Assembly: GCA_001630475.1 (NCBI GenBank)
Contig: KV419396.1
Location: forward strand, 1,079,532-1,143,531
Source: Sistotremastrum niveocremeum HHB9708
Lineage: Eukaryota; Basidiomycota; Agaricomycetes; Sistotremastrales; Sistotremastraceae
Length of the DNA: 64,000 nucleotides
Reading direction: 5' to 3'
Made by a program: the position numbers and the translations under genes. Shown here piece after piece: positions 20,179-33,200 of this stretch. Under the pieces are notes generated by a model. That model was not told where the DNA came from and did no database searches. It saw only the letters and a list, made by a program, of their open reading frames with translations. Position 1 is the first letter of the stretch. Each line of letters starts with the position of its first letter.

Positions 20179-20845
20179 ATGGCTGGGGGTAGCGCAAAAA
20201 GGACAGCAGCACAGAATGAAGCTGCTCTGAAGACTTTGCGGATTTCAATGTTGTCCTGCACTGCATTCAGTTTGGTCGTCCGACTCTTCTTCATTCGACG
20301 ATCATGGCCGCCATCCTTTTTCTCAATTGTATTTCTGGCGGTAACACATGTCCCATCGACGCTGCTCTACAACTACCTTGTCAATCTGGGATCGCCTCGC
20401 CGTGACCAATCGGGACAACTCCTTGGTTCAGGCGGTGACCTCAGTCAGTCAGGTCTGACTGAGTATGCCTTCGACATTCTTTATGTGACGTGTACGTCGC
20501 TGTTGCTATAACCGTGGAATTTGATCCATATGGGAATGAGAAGGGGCGTGTCAGATAGGAAGCGCTCTCTTTGGCAATTGGGTTTGGTGGCTCTTCTCTG
20601 TTGTGAGATTTAAACTGCCATATGGTTTGTTGCTCTCACACCAGTATATGCCTCAGATTCCCTTATTCGCCGGTTACAAACTCTGGAATCTCTTCGGTGG
20701 CGGCCTCCCGTCATTTGCTTCCAACGGAGGCCCAGATGACAATGCTGCGAACGAACTGGAGCAGACAGGCATGAGCAAAAGGCAGCAAAAACTGCAGAAA
20801 CGCGCGGAGCGGGGTGATGCTAGAGTCCGAGCTGTCAAACGATAG
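20179..20845 (+). CDS. SND2: SND2/TMEM208 ER-targeting membrane protein
   Basis: Component of the SRP-independent (SND) pathway that brings proteins with internal transmembrane segments to the ER. Exons: 20179-20491, 20544-20602, 20645-20845; 190 residues. The start MAGGSAKRTAAQNEAALKTL, the two hydrophobic segments in the first exon, the QIGSALFGNWVWWLF segment encoded by the 59-nt exon 2, and the basic tail (KRQQKLQKRAERGD) all match the TMEM208/Snd2 family. The junction between exons 1 and 2 was set so that a split Trp codon precedes QIGSALFG. It is divergent from the Myb gene, 109 bp apart. Confidence 0.9.
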
Positions 20846-21057
20846 ATTTCTCGGTGAAGTATCTTCATCATGCTGGTAGCGCGGAATACTGATATCTCAT
20901 GATACAGCCATAGGCCTGTTTGTGCATTGTCGTCTATTCCTTTTGTATCGAAATCACTAAGTGATCTATACATATATACAAGGGCTACAAAGACAGCCCT
21001 GCGAAAGATTTACCTGAAGTCAAACCCGCTTGGGAGAAAGGGATGAAAGATAATCGT

Positions 21058-22759
21058 TTATGCAAGGGCGGCGAAACCAACACGTGTGTTGCCAACGTCG
21101 AAAGCTAGAAAAGGAGTCAAACATTATGTATCTTCCATCAGCAGGGATACGTACTGGTGTAAACGTTGGCAAGGAAGACGTCACCGAGAATCCATTTGAA
21201 GTTGCCGAGGCCATTTTCACCCACGACACCACCCACGCACTGGCTGGAGCCGGTAGAGACTTGGCCCAGGTTGAACGTGGCGGGAGAGACGGGGAAGCTC
21301 TTGCCACCGAGGGTGAAGCTCACGGTAGGGATAGAATTACATGGGACTGTTGAAGTTGGTCAGAATTTCCGCATGATGTGTGGCGAACGCGATGACAAAC
21401 CAGTGAAGAAGCCAGCGCCAACAGTGTTCTGAGCATTCTGCGAACCAGGGATGGCTGCATAGAGAGCAGCAACATCGGTGGTGTCTCCGATGATGAGAGT
21501 GGTTCCTGGTTTGTTCTCGTAAGTACATGGTCATGAGTGCAATGCGCTATTGCTGGACTGACCGGTATCAACAATGGCGGAGCCGCTTCCTACAACGGTC
21601 TTGCCGTTGAAAACAACGCCCGAGAGGGTGATTTGCCAGAAACCGACAGTCGTCACAGGGGTGAAAGTAGTAGTGCCTGAGATTTTGGCTGTGTCAACAC
21701 CACCGAGGAAAAGCTCAGCACCAGAGGTGGTGAGAGCGAATCCGAATTCGGAAGCGGTGGTCTTTCCTTGGGACACCAGGGTTTGGAAAACTGGGTTCTT
21801 GCCGAACACAGAAATCTGCTCGAAGCCCATGCCGAGAAGACCTGAGAGAGATTTGTCAACCTGAGGACGAGAATTTCACGCATAAACATACCATCAGGAG
21901 GGAACTCATCGAGTGCGAAACCGGTCGAGTACTTGGTAGAAGATCCACTATTAAACATCAATGACTGAATGATCACGAGACAGAATAAGTCTTACACAGA
22001 TTGAGTGGTTGCGGTCAATCCTCCCAGGTTGACAGTGTCAGTGAACTACAGATCATTAAAACCACGTTCTACGCGGCGTGGATACAGCACATACGACGGT
22101 GCCGGAAACGGTGCTGCCATCGCCGAAAGCAAGGCTGAAAGACTTGCCAGTGCTCTTGGCAGTGGATGAAGCGGCGGTGTTCCATCTATCTCGATGTCAA
22201 TATATGTGTTCGTTCAAGTATCAACGGCGTACCTGGTGTGACCTGCGCAGTTGGTGTTGCAGCTGGTTGCAGGAAGGAAAAAGTCGCTGCTACCTAGAGA
22301 ATGTCTGAGGCAAGCTCAGCCTATTGACCAGACCAATACTTACCGGTATCGAAATCGACGGTGAAAGCGGCAAGGGGAGTGCCAACTGAAACTCCGCCGA
22401 ACCAAAGTTCAGCATCATCATCAGTCAAGGCCACTTTCCCAGTCGCCCGCTTGGCTCTCTCAGACGCAGAAGGAGCATCCGGGTGAGGAGCACCAGTGTT
22501 GCGCTCGAAGTTGTCAAATCCTCGGTGGATCTTGCTGGATAGAACGTCAGGCATTTTCGCAGGACATGACAAAGATCTTGTAGACCACTCACGCAGTGAC
22601 ACGGTCAACATGGGCGCGGAGAGCAGCTGCATTGACAACGCCATCTTTGACAAGCGTCGACCTCTTCTGGAGGTGAACGACGTTTGGTTCGGGGTTGGCG
22701 GAAGGAGCCGCGGCAACCAAAAGTGAGAGTGCGAGAGTGACTGCGACCTTGAGATGCAT
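21058..22759 (-). CDS. Secreted pepsin-like aspartic protease (A1)
   Basis: Ten exons (minus): 22593-22759, 22344-22534, 22233-22293, 22095-22185, 21996-22045, 21892-21947, 21563-21841, 21401-21505, 21155-21346, 21058-21104; 412 residues, all in phase. MHLKVAVTLALSLLVAAA is a secretion signal, followed by a propeptide with a possible KR cleavage site (SERAKR). The mature enzyme has two catalytic Asp motifs: FDTGSSDFFLP in the N-lobe and VDTGTTLIIGDT in the C-lobe. The pair in TSCNTNC fits the first disulphide; FGDGSTVSGTV is the flap region. The layout matches polyporopepsin-type proteases of wood- and litter-decay fungi, which digest external protein at acid pH. The last six codons before the end read NTRVGFAALA, normal for the family. 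Confidence 0.95.
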
Positions 22760-23000
22760 GACTGGGAGGAGTAGAGAAACTAGATACTCCCAGTGGAAGC
22801 TTTTAAGCTCCTGGATGAACCAGTCAACGCATGTTCACCATATCCATATGTTTAGAGGGCATCATGAAGGGCGTTCGACATTGCCGAAAGAACGTCACGG
22901 GGTTGTCAAAAAAAGAATAAATCTTGGGCATGAACCACAAGAACAGACAGCAACACGAAGTGAATGCACCTAAAAAACTAGAACACTCTCAGGGAATCCA
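22760..23000. other. Promoter region of the protease gene
   Basis: This is the upstream flank of the aspartic protease gene. No gene is supported in it and no clear TATA box is seen. Confidence 0.35.
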
Positions 23001-23745
23001 TGTGGCACGTTTATGCTCGACATTGCGGAATGCTCCATATGTCGCCAAGATTAGCAAGGCGTGTAGGATGCGTGTGATGCGCAGCGTACAACGACAGATG
23101 GGAACAAAGCTCGAGTGGATCTCGGAGAAGTCAGGTCGTCTGAGTTGCCGCGACCGTCCGCAATCAAAGGTTAGCCTTTCAGCATGGACCAAGAACCAAG
23201 CAATCAGGACCGATAGCATGACGGTCATGAATTGATGGGAACCAGAGAAGAAAGCACATGCACGTTTGATAGCATGGAACGGAGCGAAGGGCTTGAAGAT
23301 TAAGGCGATGAGAGTTCTGTTGCATGACAGCCAAAGCCATGGTGCCGACTCCAGTGAGAAAATCCGGCATAAGAGGAAGAATTCCCCACACGGAGCTCTG
23401 AAATACCACAAGGCTTCGACGTCTGTTCCGATATGACAGTCTCGTAAGGCGATTGTATGATTTCCGTCGTCGTGGCGTCCAGGCTAACCACACAAGCTGT
23501 AAATCTTGGCGCTTACATTAATTGGCGACAAAAAGGAAGATGGGCCACACGATTCCGTAACGCCCTTGAGGACGTGAGTAGTCATCCTATGCCCTATATG
23601 AATTCTAGGATGAGGAAACTATCCAAATCAAGCGATACAAGCATCTGCACGCACCCAGAGTGAAAATAGTCGTGAACCAGTTGATGAGCTTGTGCTGAGC
23701 TTGTAGCTTGTTCAAAGCGTTGTTAGCGCCCAATTGCTCCCGCAT
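23000..23745 (-). CDS. Possible membrane protein, model unresolved
   Basis: On the minus strand an ATG at 23745 opens MREQLGANNALNKLQAQHK, 47 bp from the divergent Rdx gene start. Further down there are hydrophobic stretches that could be membrane segments: RYGIVWPIFLFVAN (after a possible acceptor near 23570), WGILPLMPDFLTGVGTMALA (about 23370), and FMTVMLSVLIAWFLVHAE (about 23230-23160). I could not connect them in one consistent phase: the second segment runs into a stop unless a weak donor is used. I do not recognise the family. It could be a small multi-pass protein or a decayed gene. Confidence 0.3.
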
Positions 23746-23792
23746 TTCGGAGCTCGTTTCGATGTGCCGCTGACTAAGCGAGAGTCTTCGCC

Positions 23793-24413
23793 ATGTCCGA
23801 CCAAGTCTGCGTGGATTGCGACGTTCCAGTTAATCCTGGAACACAGATAGCTGCCACTGAGCCGCCAGCCGCCAGCCAACATGTCCAGGTACCCATCAAG
23901 ACCACAGAAGATGCCAGCTCGGCAACGATCTCGCCGCCATCACCCAAAGAACCAAGCGTCATAATTGAATATTGCGACAGAGTTTGTGCTCGATGCTGTT
24001 CAGCTCCAGCCGTGTCAGACTAATATTATCTTCATAGTGTCGATGGTGAGTCTCAAGGTCAGAACAGGAGGTCTTCTAACATATCATGAACTCAAAGGCA
24101 ACACCGCGCGACCTGGACTCAGACAGAGTTATTGCTGACTTTTCCTACTCCTGCCATCCAAAGCATCACCATCATCCCATTGAATGACGAAGATACCGGT
24201 GGTCGATTTCGTGTCTGGCTCGTCAATGCCGGGCAAACATATCTTATGTGGGATAGGAAATCGGAAGGCGGATTTCCCGAATTGAAAGCCCTGGTTAGTG
24301 AGAATTACTGATTGTTGAAATTTGATGTCGAGCATCAGATGCCTCAGAAGCAACGCATTCGAGACCAATTGCAACCTGGAAAGTCGCTAGGACATTCGGA
24401 CGTGAAGCATTGA
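23793..24413 (+). CDS. Rdx-family (SelW-like) thioredoxin-fold protein
   Basis: Exons: 23793-23981, 24038-24045 (8 nt), 24098-24293, 24339-24413; 155 residues. The domain starts at VIIEYCDRCRW, the CxxC redox motif of the SelT/SelW/SelH superfamily, here with two ordinary cysteines and no selenocysteine (no TGA in the motif). FPTPAIQSITIIPLND, GGRFRVWL and LMWDRKSEGGFPELK continue the fold. The 8-nt exon encodes the second cysteine of the motif (Cys-Arg plus a split Trp), so skipping it would destroy the active site and shift the frame. The first 55 residues are Pro/Ser/Thr-rich and probably disordered. These proteins are thought to act in thiol redox control; the substrate is unknown. Confidence 0.88.
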
Positions 24414-24692
24414 ACGTTGAACATTCACAGAGAACTTGTCGGGATTCAAAAGCTATCGCGATAACAGAAGCTTATATTTTCCCTTCAAATGTTTTTATAC
24501 ATATATAGCCCAACATACAGTATTCTCCATCAAAATACAGTCCACTACTGTAATATTTCGAAGCACTTTGGGCACGGTTTTGAGACGCGTGACACGTCGT
24601 CACAGTCTGCGTCACGCGTTTCTCCGTGTTCACCTTCACGAAATAAACCCGGGAAAGCACTCTTGATTATCTCGTGTTCAGGGTCACTCGTT

Positions 24693-27600
24693 ATGTCGTC
24701 GGAGGACGACAGAATCCAGACACTGATCACCCAATGCGCATCTACCACTGGTAAAGCTCGGCGCGTCTGTATCACTGTCTCTAAGCTCATGTCCTGGCAG
24801 AAGTTGATGCGAAGGTTGAGGCATTAAATCAGCTTAACCTCATTTTTGAATCCGGTCTCGAGGTGTCGACTAGCTTACAAATTACCCCGTTACAATTATC
24901 CTAACCTTCCCTTCCCTCAGATCGCTGAACATGATGGCATTCTGAATGCATTGAAGTCCTGCCTTCGAACTGCCAACTCACATGTCTCGTCAGCTGCACT
25001 CGTCACTACCCATTCTTTTGTGGAACTTTTCGAATCTAACCTTGGGGGTCACGCGAATGCAATCGCCGTTCGCCCTGTCCTCGGAGCGTTGCTGCATACG
25101 GGAGGAGTAGTAGAGAAACTGGGAGAAGCTCGCGAGAAGAATCGCGACAAGGCACAGCATATCCTGGTTATTCTTGCGGGCCTGGCGTCGAAGGCAAGTG
25201 CAGGTTCACTGTCTTCTGCGACGCGTGGAAAGGAGACGGGGAAAGGGAATGAAACGCCTCTTGCAGTCTTCGAACGCCTGTTCAAGGAAAATGGGTTGGG
25301 GAGCAAAGTTTGGAGGGTGCGAGAACAAGTGAGCTCTCAATCATACCTTCTTGCTAGATACTGACTGACAAAATTAGTGTATACTAACCCTGGTGCACAT
25401 TCGTCGAAGACACCCGACATTTCCCATTCGCCCCTTTCTGACACCCCTCGTCGAAGCCTTGGAGGACAGCGACGGCACCGTTCGTGAATGTGCCCGACAC
25501 TCAGTAATCGAAATTTTCACGGCCCCTAGCGTTGCCGACGCAGCACGGGCTGATCTCAAGCGAGAAATGGCGAAGAAGAACGTTCGAAAAGGCATAGTTG
25601 AAGAGGTTCTAGCAAAGGTCTTAGGCGGCGGCTCGAGTGCACAGTCCGAACCGATACATGAAGCGGCTATTCCACTTCCACTCAGCAGAAGCAACACCCA
25701 GCGTGGTACTCCTAGAGCGCCCCCTATACAGGCAGCTCAGAACGAGCGAGAGAGCTCCCCCAGCCGGCCTGCCAGTCGTGCCACCGAGGTGCCTCTCCCG
25801 GGAGCTAGCGATTCTGTTTCGGCGATCTATGTAAGTCGGTGCGATCATACTAATTGGACCATCTAATAGTTTCCCAAGATTGCTTCTGCGAAGGATCTGG
25901 AGCACGAGTTCCAGCAGATGGCTCCATTCTTTGAGGTAAGTTGCAACGTACACTGCGATGCCAGAAGTCCTCATCATGTTCGCAGGGGAAAGAGACGGAA
26001 CAAAACTGGGCAGACAGAGAAAGGTCTATCGTTAGGATTCGTGGCATGCTCGCGGGTGACGTTCACGTTCGGTATCGAGATGTTTTCCTGGCCGGATTGA
26101 AGAGTACCTTGGAGAAGACTCTGAAAACAGTGAGCTTGTCGACGAAGGTCATTCATGAGACTGACCGTTCTTAGCTCACCAGTCTCCGCACTACGGTCTC
26201 AAGCCAAACGTGCTCGCTCTATTCCGAACTTGCTGTGCATCTTGGCACTTCCATGGATGCTTTTCTCGACGTCCTCCTCAACCCTCTGCTTCGTATGTCT
26301 GCTTTGACGAAGAAAATCACCGCTGCCCAATCACAGGCATCTGTAACGGCTCTCATCTCGAATACTTCAGCCAGCCCGAAACACTGGACCCACTTCCTGT
26401 TTGAGATGATGCAGGAGAGAGGAATTCAAGCAAGAGCATACGGGATTGGACACGTGAAGACATATCTGAGTGTCCATGGGGCCAAATCGAAACACATCAT
26501 CGAATCTAGCGGTGGCCTAGATAATCTGGACAAAGCTATCCGCAAAGCACTCTCTGATACTAACCCTGCGGTGCGTGACAGCGCCCGGGATTGTTTTTGG
26601 GTTTATGACGGCATCTGGAGAGAGAAAGCGAGAGCGATATTAGACAATCTCGATCCCGCTGGACGCAAGAAACTTGAGGCTGTTTGTCCGAACCCTGATC
26701 TGGCCAAGGAGCTTCCTTTGCTAATCACAAAGGAAAGCAAGAAACCGAGTGTCGCAGCTGCTATCGCGGCCAACCGAGCTAAAGCGAAGCAGATCGCTGC
26801 TTCTCCTCCCACGTTGCGGCATCAGGCAACTTCTACGTCACATGCAAAAAACACTATTTCGTCTCAGAGCACTCGTCGCTCACAATCACCATCCTCCTCT
26901 CCTCCACACGTGTCCCCTCCGACTCCGATGGAGTTATCGTTCACCACCCAGCGAAGTAGCCGGACGGTCTCTTCTTCAGGGCCTTTCACAGCGGCTACCA
27001 CATCATCACCGGCGTCCTCACCACCTACCTCGCCTACCGTTGATCGTAGAAAAGCCTCGTCATCATTCCGGCGGTCCGTTTCATCGGCTACCCGCGTCTC
27101 ACCCAGCCAAGGCTCTCCTACCAAAGCCCCTACTTCGCCTAGAACCCCAGGCCATGCCAAATCATCTTCTGTGCCTTCAGTGGTGCGTTCTGCGTCAGAG
27201 ACCCGACCCCGGGATCTTTGGAGCTCGACTGCTTCTGATCGACCACAATGGAATGCCAGGGCGGTGTCCGACACGCTATCTCTCTCCTCGGATCCGGACA
27301 CATCGTTCAACCTGATCAATTTTTCCTCGCCACCTCAAAAGTTTGCAACAAGAGGTCCAGGTGGCATGCATCTGATTCAGCCCGACCCTGCTATCGAGGA
27401 GGAGCTGCGGGCAACATCCGAGCAAGCCGAATTTGCTGCAGCGCAGTTCTTAGACTTAAGCCAGACTGATAAGCTCACTATGGAAGATCTTCAACCGCCT
27501 TTACCAATCCCCGTGCTGGGCAGTGCTTCGTCCCCCGAGGAAAGAAAAGTGCTCGTGGAACCGTCAGCACCTTTCACTCCTGTGAAGCAGATAAGATCTA

Positions 27601-28819
27601 CGACGCCCAGTATCTGGAAAATCGCCCAGAAATTCGAGAACAGTCCCGTCAGTGGGAAGAAGGCCGTAGATATGTTTGCAACTCGTGAAAAGTACCATCA
27701 GACTGGTTGGTGGCTCAAGAAAAAGACATGTCAGCCTTTATACTCTCCATTATTTTCGAGAGGATGCTTATGTTCGTCTCAGTGGAAGCCGCCTTGCCTC
27801 TGGATAGCTCGAGTCACGACTTGCAACAACAGATTGCCGAGTTGCAAAATTGCATTTCTACCCTTGAACAGGGTATCGCTGGGATCCGAGAACTGAAGAA
27901 GCTCATCGTGTTGTGTCGGAGCCATTCAAAAGCGGCCCCAGTGGATTCAGGCTTGCCATCACCCCCTGATACCATAGTACCTGGCAACTCGTCTCCCATC
28001 GGCGTGTCTCAGGCTTCTGGATTGTGGGAAGACGGAAAATCCTTTGATCGCCTGATAGCATCTTTAGTTCACTACTTGGATCCACAAAAGGTGCGTCTGC
28101 CTTGATCTAGATATTGATAACGATTCTGAGCGGTAGTTCTGCAAAGTCCGAACTCGAACTTCAATATGCACTTATTCTCCTGTGGGAAATGGTCGAGGCA
28201 CAACCTGCGTACCTCGATGGTCATGAAATGGAGCTTTTCGAGGCACTATTCGTTGTCAGATACCACAAGTCCCATACCGTTAGTGTTTGTCAAATTTCTC
28301 TACGATGAAGTTGACTGAAGCGTTTTCTAGATTCTGGAGGCTACGGAAGCTATCTACACCGAGATCAGTCAGAGAACTGACCCAGTTTATGGCCTTACAA
28401 CCACATCAGCCTGTTTACGACAATTTCATATTCGGCCTCCACCTGCCACAGCTTCTCCTGACCAGAAGATCAAATCTCACGCATTTGGTTTACGAGCACT
28501 GTCTTTGTTTGCTGTCCGTTTACCACCCGAAGTTCTCGAAGAAGAGCTGCCTCGCGTCAAGGATATCATTCTTGAGGTAAGGTTTTCTCCTTCCTGCCAT
28601 TCGCTCTTGACTGACGGCTCTCGAAAGGCTCTTGTTGATAAGAACAGCGCGGTACGCTCGGGCGTTGCTGACTTTCTTGTGGCCTGCCAAAAGGTCCTGC
28701 GAGACGAAGTACGACTATTTGGTATAATCGGGCAATTGACCGATGGCCAAAAGAACTTCTTGACTTATCTTTTCGAGAAGAAAGGAGTACGTGCCGGCGT
28801 TGACGATGGAGGAAGATAA
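24693..28819 (+). CDS. CLASP-family microtubule-stabilising protein
   Basis: Eleven exons: 24693-24750, 24801-24862, 24921-25328, 25378-25830, 25870-25935, 25986-26129, 26175-27705, 27783-28090, 28147-28278, 28331-28576, 28628-28819; 1199 residues. Helical TOG/HEAT-type arrays occupy about residues 20-240 and 340-560 (KDLEHEFQQMAPFFEGKE and WADRERSIVRIRGML are typical of the CLASP N-terminal domain). A Ser/Pro/Thr-rich basic linker (about residues 560-780) should bind the microtubule lattice and EB proteins. The C-terminal helical domain (LRALSLFAVRLPPEVLEEE, KNSAVRSGVADFLVA) would bind partners. Homologues are Cls1/Stu1, which rescue depolymerising microtubules and build the spindle. The acceptor of exon 9 was set at 28146 to keep phase. 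Confidence 0.88.
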
Positions 28820-28910
28820 TTTGATTCGAGAAGATGCATCACGTGTATAATATTCGCATTCTTGTCTTGCAGTTGGAGTTGAGGTTCTATTGCATTTTTC
28901 TTATGTATGT

Positions 28911-30120
28911 TTACAACGGTGGCAGACCCCTTGACCGTGCAAAATAATAAAGTGCGCCTGCTACCAGACCTCCGATATGAGCTGCTTCGTCTGTTCCGCT
29001 TTTCTAGATGAGGGATATTAGCACAGGAATCATTCATCATGATCGAAGTACCTTTTCCGTATAGGCACCATAGGTGTCATAAGCAAAGACGCCTGCTACC
29101 ATTGCCCACGCTGGGACTGGTATGACTCCGAAGAGAAGAAAAGTGGCATTGGGGGCGACGAAGGCGAAGAAAGACATCACCGAATAGATGGCGCCTATTG
29201 GGAATAAGTCAGGAACAACAGCAATGAAATGCGAATATGCTGACCACTAGCACCGTGGGATGCGTAGTTCCAGTGCCCTTTCATTCGATGCCATATTGCG
29301 CTCGCTGAGGCTGAAAACAATCCACCTATAGGAAATGAAAACCAAAGCTCGAGGTTCAGGGAGGATATAAAGCGCACCTCCAAGATATAACGCCAGAAAA
29401 GCCGAATTGCCAAGGATGCCGATAGTAGGGGGACCAAGAAAGAAGAAAGTAAATGCGTTGATCAAAATGTGTCCCACTCCTTCATGAGAGAAAGAAGACG
29501 TCAATAGCACCCAGCTTCAACATCAGAGGCCTCATTAAATTTCCAAGGTCTCCTTGAGGGTGAATGATGACTCACAATCGGCCCTGACGAAGATTTGTTG
29601 GGTGTAGCAAGAAGTTCTCTGACATCCATTGGAGAAGGGATCTATCGCCTTCACTCTATGTCATAAATCAGGCCAGTGAGCGCAGAGTGTCGACAATGAT
29701 AAGGAAGCTTACCGCAGCTGCCTTTGCTGTGGACCACAAGACAAAAACGCCGAGATTGAGGCCCAATATGCCAAAGACAATGACATTCGGTGAGATTCGA
29801 TTGAACGCGCGGTGCAATCGTTCAAACGCGCTCTGCGGACCAAGTGGACCTCTGGGATACGTAGTACGGATCATTCGTGTCTGTTCTGATTTACATCGTA
29901 TGCGAGTGGCCACACTTGATGGGCGAAACAGTGGACGGTGCAATCCGCTGCTGGACGAGGTGGCTGATCTCAGTCCTGAACAACAAATGGAAATCTGGGA
30001 AAAGAAAGCGTTGCCAGATTTCGGGAGTCTGGTTGAAAGGACATGGCTGCTCAAAGGACTCTTTGACAATATTAGTGAACTGACTGGAGTCCGGAGCAAA
30101 GCAACGGCACGCGGATGCAT
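28911..30120 (-). CDS. PCP1: Mitochondrial rhomboid protease (PARL/Pcp1 type)
   Basis: Intramembrane serine protease of the inner mitochondrial membrane; yeast Pcp1 cleaves Mgm1 and Ccp1. Exons (minus): 29713-30120, 29576-29655, 29378-29514, 29245-29325, 29052-29194, 28911-29003; 313 residues. The N-terminus (about 80 residues) is Ser/Arg-rich and fits a presequence. FLLHPTNLRQGRFW precedes the first core helix; SHEGVGHILINAF has the His/Asn pair of helix 2; HGASGAIYS contains the catalytic Ser (GxSG) and DEAAHIGGL the catalytic His. The 3-prime end is 91 bp from the convergent CLASP stop and the start is 129 bp from the divergent MTC5 start. Confidence 0.93.
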
Positions 30121-30249
30121 TGTTTGCAGTTGTTGTGGAATAAGGCGCGTTCCTGAACATGAACTGGCAATGACTGTGGGACTGCATAGCAGTCACCGAC
30201 CTTCAGGCGAAACATTACGCAGGCCAACTGACACTTTAATTCACCTAAC

Positions 30250-33200
30250 ATGCTCTCCGACCAATCCAGATCAAGATCAAGGTCGCCCCATGGCCGTCAT
30301 CTCTCGGCTCCCCTCAGTCTGCTGTCTATGAAACGTCCAGGCTGGAGCCCTTCACTGACAGACACGCCGGAGACTCCTTACTATACTTCTTCCATTTCTT
30401 CAATAGTTAGAACCTCCGGTGGTGATGCCTCATTGTCAGAGATAACGGAAGATGAAGGGGCGTTTGGTCGACCAATCACTGTTGATATGAGAGAGCATGT
30501 GCACGACGCAACTAGCAATGTGGGTACTCCTTTCAGCTCATAATCTAATCTATTTACGTATAACTCTCCAGATGAGTATCAGTCCAACCAACAGAGATGT
30601 CGTACTTGCTGCGTATGTTGAACTCTTAACTACCATTACCGCGCGGTGCACTATCTTACTCTCTGGAACAGCCGAAACGGACTTTTTATCATCGATTTGG
30701 AATCCCCCAATGCTGTTCCCCGGCATCTACCCCAAGGGGGCACATGGAATGTGGCCGATGTTCAGTGGAATCCACATATATCGCACTGGGAATATGTGGT
30801 TTCAACTTCCAATGAGAAACTGTGAACACTGTGCTGTTTCGCATTACGCCATTAACTGACAACTAACTAGACTTATCTGGAACCTGTCTCTGGGAGGTAA
30901 TACAGCAATCCAAACTGTACTTCACAAGCACTATCGAGCGATCACTGACGTCAATTGGCATACTCATGAGCCCAATGTCATTGCCAGCACGGGCTTAGAC
31001 TCATGGGTTTGGTTGTGGGACATCCGGGTCAACGCGAAGCCTACAATGGGTAAGCCATCTGCATACGAGAGTGGACAGAACCTGACGGATATTACGAAGG
31101 GTTATGTGCTTTCAATCGTACGTCTACCACCGGCAGGTATCGATCATTTTGAAGCTGATATCACTTAGCTGGAGCAACTCAGGTGAAATGGAACCGTCAC
31201 GATCCAAACGTCCTGGCTTCTTCTCACCTCAACACAGTAGTCCTTTGGGATAGAAGAGTGAGAGGACTCATTCATTCCTAGATATCGCACCCTAATATCG
31301 TTTCCAGAAAGGAACCGTTCCGTTGAAAACATTTCGAGCTCACTCAGCGAAAATATATGGCATCGATTGGGGAACGATGCAAAATCCCAGTTCTCTTGTG
31401 ACTTGCTCACTTGACAATTCAATCAAGCTGTGGGATACACAGTCCGTTATACGTTCTGATACCGAAGATCCCACACCTATCAACGTCATCAATACTTCAT
31501 ACCCTGTATGGAGAGCGAGGAACACGCCCTTCGGAAAAGGCGTTCTGGCATTGCCCCAACGTTCGGAGACAACCCTAGAGATGTGGAGTTGGGACCTCAT
31601 CAACCAATCTCCGGACGCTCCGCCTGTGGCACAGTTTGCGGGCCATAAAGACATCGTGAAGGAGTACGTGTGGCGAGTAATAGGTTTCGACAATGGCGGT
31701 AAGCGCTTATTTCGGCCGTGGAATCGTTTTTTCACGCGACTTTCAAGACCCTCAAGAATATCAACTGATAACATGGACCAAGGATAGAATGCTAAGACTC
31801 TGGCCCATACAAAGAGAGACTATAAAAGTATGATCTACCTTATCCGGCGTGACTCACTCTCACACTGTCTGCAGGGCGTCAGCTCCGAGTCTCAAAGAAA
31901 TTCTAGCCCGGTCAGGTCTAAGCGGAAGCCCACATCAGCGATCTACAGGCCAGCCTCCTTTCGGGACATTCCCATATTTCCTGAAGTAGGACACACTGTT
32001 GGTGACATGTCGGTTCTACTCCCTTCTGCCGAACATCGATCTGCATCGGGAGATATTCGTGTAAAAGAAAATGAAAAAGTGATACGAAATACAGACCCAG
32101 AGAAGCAATCGACGTCCGACGTCCCTTCAGGCGACCCGCTCGTCATCCGTGCCAGCACAATGACGAGGGGTGGAAAGACAAGCTCCAAGGTCGACCTAAA
32201 ACCTTTCACCTGGCTAACAAGCGTTCGCATAGGAGAAGCACAAGCCGACAGTGGTTCCGGGCATGGTAGTGTGGTTCAGAGTCGACAAACATCGAGATCA
32301 CGACCTGGATCGGTCAATGTCGCATCCAGGTCTGCGGAAACGTCTGCCCAGCGCGATGACAGCCTTCGAACCGAGCCGGCCGACACCCAGGAATTACTAA
32401 AAGAAGAGTAATATCTCTCCCCTCTTCACCGTTTCGGCTCTTTGAGAAGTATCAAACAGAATCGTGAACGCCATAAATGCCCTCAGCATGTACAAACTGG
32501 AGCTAGAGAATGTGTGTGACCAAACATTTCATTTTTTTTTCTGGCTGATCAGTCCTTTGTCTGCTAGGTGGATGTTGATGTTTCGCGGACATGCACAATC
32601 GGATTTCAAGGTGATTGGAGCGAAACGTCTGTCTACATGAGAGTCACTTTCCAGTTTCCTCCGGCCTATCCTCTGTCTCGCAACCCATCTGACAGCCCGG
32701 ACATTAGCCTGGAACGTAATCCTCTTATTCCCCGCGACACGCGTCTTTTCCTTCTGCGCACATTAAGATCCATCCGCGATCGAAGACCGTGCTTGGAAGA
32801 TTGTTTGCGTTTCCTTGTCGGCGACCAAAAATACGGAAGACAGCAAGACTCCTCGGATGATGAATCACAAGAGCGACAAGGCACTAAGAAAGCACAACTT
32901 TCCGTAGTTCGAGGTCAGAAAAACATACCAGAATTTCGTAATCTTCAGGGCTATTTTGGCCCCAATGGTGAACAGCGTCTCAGCCTGTATGAATACCACT
33001 CACTCACTCTATACGAAATCAGGTGAAATCATATGCTTCTTTGGAGCCCCAAAGCGCTTCATGAGAGGAAGACCGATGGATGCATCTCCTCCCCCAATGT
33101 CTGCAAAATCGAGTAACATTGATCCAACCATGTTCCAAACGGGTCACTTGTCAGTGGCCGTCCGGAAATTGTCCGAATTTGCCAACCTCCACGACCCAAC

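Noticed and set aside
23793-24045. Selenoprotein with in-frame TGA
   Set aside because: The CxxC motif is encoded by two TGC/TGT cysteine codons once the 8-nt exon is included; no TGA recoding is needed.
26749-27315. 188-codon frame inside the CLASP linker
   Set aside because: It is an alternate frame of the Ser/Pro-rich coding exon of CLASP, whose own frame fits the family.
24600-28819. Toxin-antitoxin, CRISPR or phage-defence cluster anywhere in the window
   Set aside because: The window is eukaryotic with intron-rich housekeeping genes; no defence-type gene group was found.
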